In this document: positions 59,625 through 64,000 of the stretch, piece by piece
Numbering within the stretch: position 1 is the first letter of the stretch
How the letters are laid out: the number at the start of each line of letters is the position of its first letter
Source: Deltaproteobacteria bacterium
GTDB lineage: Bacteria; Myxococcota_A; UBA9160; SZUA-336
NCBI GenBank assembly: GCA_029261895.1
Contig: JAJDAK010000021.1
Location: 1 to 64,000 of the forward strand
Length of the DNA: 64,000 nucleotides
Direction: 5' to 3'
Position numbers and translations under genes: made by a program
Notes under the pieces: model-generated
What the model was told of the DNA's origin: nothing
What the model saw: only the letters and a program-made list of their open reading frames with translations
Databases searched by the model: none

Positions 59625-60814
59625 TATTTGCGTTCCTTGGGAAGGCCGAGAATTCGCTCCGCAATAATATTGCGCTGAATCTGTGAAGTGCCCGCAGCAA
59701 TGGTCAACGAGAGCGATTGCAGCATCTTGTTGAGAATCATCTTATTGGGCCTGTCACCAATATCCGAACGACCGAGTGCCGCCCGACCCAGAACGCGCGT
59801 CGCGAGTTCTGCGACGCGTTGATACAGCTCGGTGTAATAGAGTTTGATCGCAGATCCCTCAAGACCGGGCACGCCGGTCTGGTTCGCACGACAGACGCTG
59901 AGCTTCACCATCGCCCAAAGTGCGTCGAGTTCGGCGGCGAGGTGCCCCACTTCAAGCCTGAGCGCACGGTCGTCCCATGCATGGCTTTCGTGGCGCGTGA
60001 CTTTGCGTGCCAGAGCGATCAAGTCGGCGAGAAAGTGTTGCAGCTGAATCATCTCACTCGCAAACGCGGTGCCCCGTTCGAAACGCAGCGTCACGTTGGT
60101 GACGCGCCAACCGTCATTCTCGTCACCGACGCGGTTCTCGACCGGCACGCGCACATCTTCGAAGAAGACTTCACTGAACTCGCCTTCTCCCACCAGGGTA
60201 GGCAGCGGGCGAATCTCGATTCCCGGCGTGTCCATCGGCAGGATCAACCAGGTAATCCCAGCGTGCTTCCGCACGTCGGGATCCGTTCGAACCAGAAGCT
60301 CACCGTACTGCGCCACGTGGGCAAACGAACACCAGATCTTATGCCCATTGACGACGTAATCATCGCCGTCACGAACCGCGCGCGTCTGCAGCGCAGCCAA
60401 GTCGGATCCGGCGACGGGTTCCGAAAAACCCTGGCACCAGATTTCCTCACCGCGCAGGATTTTTTGCAGGTGCTTGGCTTTTTGCGCATCGGTGCCCTCG
60501 GCGATCACCGTCGGGCCGCCGTGCAATAAGCCGACGAAATTCACGCCCACGTACGGTGCGCTGGCGCGTGCGATCTCTTCGTAGTAAACCAGCTGCTCCG
60601 TCAGCGAAGCATCTCGTCCGCCGTACTCCCGCGGCCACTGGATTCCGGCATAGCCCGCATCAAAAAGCTTGCGCTGCCAGCCGGTGTCATAGACACAGCG
60701 CGCGTCCCAGTCGTCTGTCGGCGGCGGCTCGCCGTGCGCAGGCACCGCGTCATCCAACCACGCGCGCAGCTCTGCGCGAAACTTCTCATCGGATTCGGAA
60801 TAACGGAGATCCAA
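59624..60814 (-). CDS. Acyl-CoA dehydrogenase, beta-type subunit
   Basis: 396 residues. FRAELRAWLDDAVPAHG, ARASAPYVGVNFVGLLHGGP, WCQGFSEPVAGSDLAALQTRAV near residue 130 and VVNGHKIWCSFAHVAQY; the terminus IAAGTSQIQRNIIAERILGLPKE has AAGT in place of YEGT. It forms the large subunit with 58650-59624. The start is TTG at 60814 with weak ribosome-site support. Promoter TTGGCA-N17-TATGCT lies upstream at 60844-60872. It is divergent from the luciferase-like gene at 60915. Confidence 0.85.
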   Translation of the reverse strand: MDLRYSESDEKFRAELRAWLDDAVPAHGEPPPTDDWDARCVYDTGWQRKLFDAGYAGIQWPREYGGRDASLTEQLVYYEEIARASAPYVGVNFVGLLHGGPTVIAEGTDAQKAKHLQKILRGEEIWCQGFSEPVAGSDLAALQTRAVRDGDDYVVNGHKIWCSFAHVAQYGELLVRTDPDVRKHAGITWLILPMDTPGIEIRPLPTLVGEGEFSEVFFEDVRVPVENRVGDENDGWRVTNVTLRFERGTAFASEMIQLQHFLADLIALARKVTRHESHAWDDRALRLEVGHLAAELDALWAMVKLSVCRANQTGVPGLEGSAIKLYYTELYQRVAELATRVLGRAALGRSDIGDRPNKMILNKMLQSLSLTIAAGTSQIQRNIIAERILGLPKERK

Positions 60815-60843
60815 CTGGGCCCTCGGGTATCGTTGACACGGGC

Positions 60844-60872
60844 AGCATACGGAGAACCCCGGCTGCTGCCAA
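60844..60872 (-). promoter_or_regulatory. Promoter of the dehydrogenase pair (59624-60814)
   Basis: On the minus strand, TTGGCA (60872-60867) and TATGCT (60849-60844) are separated by 17 nt and fit a sigma-70 promoter, giving a short leader to the TTG at 60814. A GTATCGT half-site (60827-60833), equal to one arm of the operator before ipdA, lies just downstream of the predicted start, but the other arm is absent. A small inverted repeat GTTCT-TTC-AGAAC lies at 60881-60893, ahead of the luciferase-like gene. Confidence 0.4.
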
Positions 60873-60914
60873 GTCCGAGTGTTCTTTCAGAACGCTGCGT
60901 GTATGCTGAGGCCG

Positions 60915-61841
60915 ATGCGATTTTCCGTGCAGCTCCCAACCGACCAAGTCCGAGACGGCGCAGAGTTCATCTCCGCCAAGGCCATCGGTGCGATGGCCCG
61001 CGCGGCGGAAGACGTGGGGTTTGACAGCTGCTTCGTCACCGATCATCCGATTCCGGGCGAGCGCTGGCTAAAGGCCGGTGGGCATCATTCGCTCGATCCG
61101 TTTGTCGCACTCGCGTTCGCCGCAGCAACGACCGAACGTATCCGCCTGCAGACCCATGTGTTGATTCTGCCGTATCGCAATCCGTTCATCGCGGCAAAGG
61201 CCGCAGCGAGCTTGGACGTCGCCTCTGGCGGCCGCTTGATCCTGGGTGTCGCAACGGGTTATCTCAAACCTGAGTTCGCGGCCGTCGGCGCGGATATCGA
61301 ATCACGCAACGAAGTGACCGACGAAGCCATCTCAGTCTTCAAGCGTATTTGGTCGGAAGACGACGTAAAACTCGTAGGGCGCGGCTTCGAGGCAGTCGGC
61401 AATACCGCATACCCGCAACCGTTGCAGCAGCCCCACCCACCACTTTGGATCGGTGGCAACAGCCGCAGGGCGATTCATCGTGCGGTGGAGCACGGCGATG
61501 CATGGGTACCCTTTCCCGCGCCCCGGGATTTAGCCACGCATACCCGAACCGCTGCCTTGCAGAGTCTCGACGACCTTCGCGAGCGCATCAGCTACTTGAA
61601 CGCATATGCGAGTGAGTTCGGCCGCAAGATCCCGCCTGAAATCTGTTTTATTCCCTTCGGCATGGATGCGGTTTCACGCGGAGAGGCCAAACCTGGCTCG
61701 TTAATCGACGAACTGCACGAACTCGAATCCATGGGCGTCAATTGGAGTTGCGTGATGCTGCCCGCGAAGAGTCGCCAGAAGTACATCGACACACTCGGCG
61801 ACTTCCGGGACGAAGTGTTGGTGCGATTTACCTCCGAATAA
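60915..61841 (+). CDS. LLM-class flavin-dependent oxidoreductase
   Basis: 308 residues. MRFSVQLPTDQ; GFDSCFVTDHPIPGERWL near residue 37; SGGRLILGVATGYLKPEFAAVG near residue 103; PPLWIGGNSRRAIHRAVEHGDAWVPFP near residue 180. Substrate and cofactor (FMN or F420) are unknown. The ATG at 60915 is preferred to 60903 and 60879 on family alignment. Its 3' end overlaps the convergent family member at 61828 by 14 nt. Confidence 0.83.
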   Translation: MRFSVQLPTDQVRDGAEFISAKAIGAMARAAEDVGFDSCFVTDHPIPGERWLKAGGHHSLDPFVALAFAAATTERIRLQTHVLILPYRNPFIAAKAAASLDVASGGRLILGVATGYLKPEFAAVGADIESRNEVTDEAISVFKRIWSEDDVKLVGRGFEAVGNTAYPQPLQQPHPPLWIGGNSRRAIHRAVEHGDAWVPFPAPRDLATHTRTAALQSLDDLRERISYLNAYASEFGRKIPPEICFIPFGMDAVSRGEAKPGSLIDELHELESMGVNWSCVMLPAKSRQKYIDTLGDFRDEVLVRFTSE

Positions 61842-62667
61842 ACGCAGCATAGTCATCGAGCACCGGCATCACCTGCTCACGTTCCGTGGATGGCAATCGC
61901 AAGACAGTCTCCGTCACACCGAGAGATTCATAATAGTCGAGCTTTTCGGCATCGGGAAACACACCCATCGGAACGATGTGTAAAGACGCGGGGTCGCGGC
62001 CGGCTTCCTGCATGAGTTTCTGCAGACGCGGTATCGCTTCCTTCATGCCCGAGCCACCGATGGGCATCCAACCATCGGCATATTCGACCAAGTGCTCAAA
62101 GAGCTTCGGGCCTGCACCGCCCCCAATCAGCACACGCGGGCGTGGTTGCTGAACCGGCTTGGGCCATTGCCAGCTTCGCTCGAAGTTCACGTACTCACCA
62201 TGAAACTCGGCCTCGTCGTTCGACCACAACTGCTGCATCGCCAACATTTTTTCGCGAATGATCTCCCGGCGATGTTTGAAGTCGATGCCGTGATTTTCCA
62301 TCTCCTCTTGATTCCAGCCAAAACCAATGCCGAGCACCAAGCGTCCGGCGGAAATCAGATCGAGCGTCGCGAGTTGTTTCGCGAAAGTGATCGCGTCGTG
62401 CTGAGCAACCAGGCCGATGCCAGTACCCAACCGAATGTGCTCGGTCTGGGCCGCGGCCGCAGCGAGCGCAATGTAGGGATCGAGACTGCGCAGATACTCC
62501 TCGGATAAGACCTCGTCGCCCGTGGGCGCAGGCGTACGTCGACTGGTCGGAATATGCGTGTGCTCCGGGATGTAGAGCGAGTAGAAGCCACGGGCTTCGG
62601 CTTCTTTCGCCAATGCCACGGGGCTCATCGAGAGATCCGTGGAATGTATGGTAACTCCGAGCTTCAC
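61828..62667 (-). CDS. LLM-class flavin-dependent oxidoreductase
   Basis: 279 residues. VKLGVTIHSTDLSMSPVALAKEAEARGFYSLYIPEHTHIPTSR at the N-terminus (Glu-His pair of the F420/FMN barrel); SAGRLVLGIGFGWNQEEMENHG near residue 110; PRVLIGGGAGPKLFEHLVEYADGWMP near residue 170. This is the type often annotated F420-dependent. The start is GTG at 62667 with a GGAGG ribosome site. The 90 nt to the carbonic anhydrase start contains no clear terminator or promoter. Confidence 0.83.
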   Translation of the reverse strand: MKLGVTIHSTDLSMSPVALAKEAEARGFYSLYIPEHTHIPTSRRTPAPTGDEVLSEEYLRSLDPYIALAAAAAQTEHIRLGTGIGLVAQHDAITFAKQLATLDLISAGRLVLGIGFGWNQEEMENHGIDFKHRREIIREKMLAMQQLWSNDEAEFHGEYVNFERSWQWPKPVQQPRPRVLIGGGAGPKLFEHLVEYADGWMPIGGSGMKEAIPRLQKLMQEAGRDPASLHIVPMGVFPDAEKLDYYESLGVTETVLRLPSTEREQVMPVLDDYAAFIRR

Positions 62668-62757
62668 GTCGCCTCCGCACTACTATCTTACCTCAAGTAA
62701 TCGTCTCGCATCCCGCTACAGAATCTATCTGCATTGCCAGGGATGGAGGGGACTCAA

Positions 62758-63639
62758 ATGCGATGGACAGTTTCGATTCTTACGGGTTTGGCATTTCTGC
62801 TGCTAGGTGCAAATCAGAGTGCGAATGAACATGGCGAAGGAAAATCCACGCATCATTCCGGACATTGGGGCTATGCGGAGAACGGACCCGCCGCTTGGGG
62901 CGATTTGTCGCCGAAGTTCCAGACCTGCAAAACGGGACATCAGCAGTCGCCAATCGATATACAGCGCCCATCCGAGTCGGGACTGGCACAGCTGACATTC
63001 GACTACACCCCCGCGCCATTGCACATCCTCAACAATGGTCACACGATCCAGGTCAACATCCAACCGGGTAGTCAGGTGCAAAGCGACATGCACGAATTCT
63101 GGCTCGCACAGTTTCATTTTCATTCCCCGAGTGAGCACACGGTCAACGGCAAAGCCTATCCGATGGAAATCCATTTCGTTCATAAGAATGTAGACGGAGA
63201 ACTCGGCGTCGTGGGTGTGCTTGTCGAAGAAGGCCTACATAATTCGGTGTTGTCAGATATTTGGGACCACTGGCCCGAGGAAGCCGGCAAGAAAGTCGGC
63301 GTTGCAGACACTGAGATCAATCCCGGTGATTTGCTGCCCAAGAATCGCGGGTACTATCGCTACATGGGATCCCTCACAACGCCTCCCTGTTCAGAGGGCG
63401 TTCATTGGTACGTTCTGAATGAGCCGATTCAGGCTTCCGCCTCTCAAATCGGCGCTTTTCTCGCGTTGATTCACGAGAACGCACGACCCGTTCAAGCCCA
63501 ACATGGTCGCTTTCTGATCCGCTCAGACGTAGACAGTGAAGCGAAAGTCAGCGACTCGGCCGAACAAGGTCATACGCCCACCGGGGGTGGCCATGCGCCA
63601 GCCGGGGACAGTCACGCGCCCGCCGCGCACGGTCACTGA
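62758..63639 (+). CDS. Alpha-class carbonic anhydrase, secreted, with His-rich C-terminal tail
   Basis: 293 residues. A signal peptide covers about residues 1-20 (WTVSILTGLAFLLLGA). HWGYAENGPAAWGDL, QQSPIDIQ and NNGHTIQVN start the alpha-carbonic anhydrase fold. Zinc ligands are H120, H122 (QFHFHSPSEH) and H139 (EIHFVH), with the 2- and 17-residue spacing of bacterial enzymes; SLTTPPCSEGVHW carries the Thr gatekeeper. It interconverts CO2 and bicarbonate in the periplasm. The last 30 residues repeat Gly/Ala-His motifs (GHTPTGGGHAPAG) and may bind metal. ATG 62758 follows GGAGGGG. Confidence 0.92.
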   Translation: MRWTVSILTGLAFLLLGANQSANEHGEGKSTHHSGHWGYAENGPAAWGDLSPKFQTCKTGHQQSPIDIQRPSESGLAQLTFDYTPAPLHILNNGHTIQVNIQPGSQVQSDMHEFWLAQFHFHSPSEHTVNGKAYPMEIHFVHKNVDGELGVVGVLVEEGLHNSVLSDIWDHWPEEAGKKVGVADTEINPGDLLPKNRGYYRYMGSLTTPPCSEGVHWYVLNEPIQASASQIGAFLALIHENARPVQAQHGRFLIRSDVDSEAKVSDSAEQGHTPTGGGHAPAGDSHAPAAHGH

Positions 63640-63707
63640 ACCGCGCATAGATCACGATCCTGAGTGCCGGATGTTAGACTCCGGTTGCAGACACTTAGGA
63701 TCTATCT

Positions 63708-64000
63708 ATGCCTTCCGCGCCAGGCCGATCGGCGGCTACGCCTAAAACATTCGACTCCGACTATCGGTTGGAGGATCGCTACACCCGCGATAGCGGGCGT
63801 GTTTATTTAACCGGCGTTCAAGCGCTCGTACGGCTGCCACTGCTCCAACGCCAACGCGACCGCGCCGCAGGCCTCAATACCGCGGGATTTATCTCCGGCT
63901 ATCGGGGCTCCCCACTCGGCACCTACGACCTTGCGCTCTGGCAAGCGCAGGATTTATTGCAGGCGCAGAACGTACGCTTCGAGCCCGGACTTAACGAAGA
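63708..64000 (+). CDS. Indolepyruvate ferredoxin oxidoreductase family protein, 5' part (truncated by window edge)
   Basis: The frame is open from ATG 63708 to the window end, 97 complete codons. FDSDYRLEDRYTRDSGRVYLTGVQALVRLPLLQ and NTAGFISGYRGSPLGTYDLALWQAQDLL are the N-terminus of the large fused 2-oxoacid:ferredoxin oxidoreductases (indolepyruvate type, about 1150 residues). The enzyme oxidatively decarboxylates an aryl or branched 2-oxoacid to acyl-CoA with ferredoxin or cytochrome acceptor. The 68-nt gap before it has a weak CCGGA...TCCGG hairpin (about 63667-63685) without a T-run. Confidence 0.82.
   Translation, partial: MPSAPGRSAATPKTFDSDYRLEDRYTRDSGRVYLTGVQALVRLPLLQRQRDRAAGLNTAGFISGYRGSPLGTYDLALWQAQDLLQAQNVRFEPGLNE

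Noticed and set aside
60827..60838. GTATCGT half-site followed by consensus TTGACA on the + strand
   Set aside because: No second operator arm and no -10 at 16-18 nt spacing on the + strand; the minus-strand promoter at 60844-60872 is better supported.
63667..63685. CCGGA...TCCGG hairpin after the carbonic anhydrase gene as a terminator
   Set aside because: Only 5 bp of stem and no following T-run.

Overview
The window is a densely packed bacterial chromosome segment with moderately high G+C. Genes abut or overlap (ATGA, GTGA, TAATG and TAGTG junctions), GTG and TTG starts are common, and no rRNA, tRNA, CRISPR array, insertion sequence or phage gene was seen. No stretch over 300 bases lacks a gene; the longest gap is about 200 bases (21117-21315). 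The content is catabolic: nine acyl-CoA dehydrogenases, four thiolase-fold enzymes plus an HMG-CoA-synthase-like protein, four enoyl-CoA hydratase-family proteins, four acyl-CoA ligases, four luciferase-like monooxygenases, a P450, a ketosteroid-dehydrogenase-like flavoprotein and two TetR regulators. Together these suggest an aerobic, steroid- and isoprenoid-degrading environmental bacterium. The steroid proteins resemble those of Mycobacterium and Rhodococcus, but the presence of glycan, PQQ and alpha-carbonic anhydrase genes fits a Gram-negative lineage (proteobacterial, or Myxococcota/Binatota-like) better. That assignment is an inference and is uncertain.

Layout. 1-1154: end of a gamma-glutamyltransferase gene and a luciferase-like monooxygenase. 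1161-13434: an acyclic-terpene-utilisation (atu)-like module. A leftward operon (atuC, atuF, atuA, tetR) diverges from a rightward one (atuE-like hydratase, acyl-CoA dehydrogenase, TIGR03084 protein, a dehydrogenase pair, a nitronate-monooxygenase-family enzyme) across a promoter with an inverted repeat. 13438-21116: PQQ dehydrogenase, TIM-barrel isomerase, zinc alcohol dehydrogenase, P450, SRPBCC protein, KstD-like flavoprotein and VOC protein. 21205-29679: thiolase, TetR, two acyl-CoA ligases (the second FadD3-like), a luciferase-like enzyme, FadE30, IpdF and a MaoC hydratase. 29682-40601: a leftward operon of ipdA, ipdB, ipdC, echA20, fadE31, a FadE32/33-like gene, a DUF35 gene, an Ltp-like thiolase, fadA6, another FadE, an SDR and a CBS protein. 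With fadD3, fadE30 and ipdF this is close to the complete KstR2-regulon set that degrades HIP, the two-ring (C/D) steroid intermediate, to acetyl-, propionyl- and succinyl-CoA. 40737-45019: serine hydrolase and two more ligases. 45016-52070: a cell-surface glycan island (GT39-like transferase, split transketolase, epimerase-GT2 fusion, two methyltransferases). 52067-60814: a second beta-oxidation operon (dehydrogenase pair; SDR; HMGS-like/DUF35 fusion; thiolase; two hydratases; aldehyde dehydrogenase). 60915-64000: two luciferase-like enzymes, a secreted carbonic anhydrase and the start of an indolepyruvate:ferredoxin-oxidoreductase-family gene.

How it fits together. The P450, KstD-like and SDR enzymes would oxidise the steroid nucleus or side chain. 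The dehydrogenase pairs, hydratases, thiolases and DUF35 proteins would shorten side chains. FadD3, IpdF, FadE30, EchA20, IpdAB, IpdC, FadE31/32 and FadA6 would finish rings C and D. A near-identical 14-bp palindrome lies in the promoter of ipdA (40645-40658) and in front of the second beta-oxidation operon (58565-58578); a weaker copy lies in front of the thiolase-tetR operon (21205-21218). This suggests that one TetR protein, probably the one at 22617-23213, controls all three.
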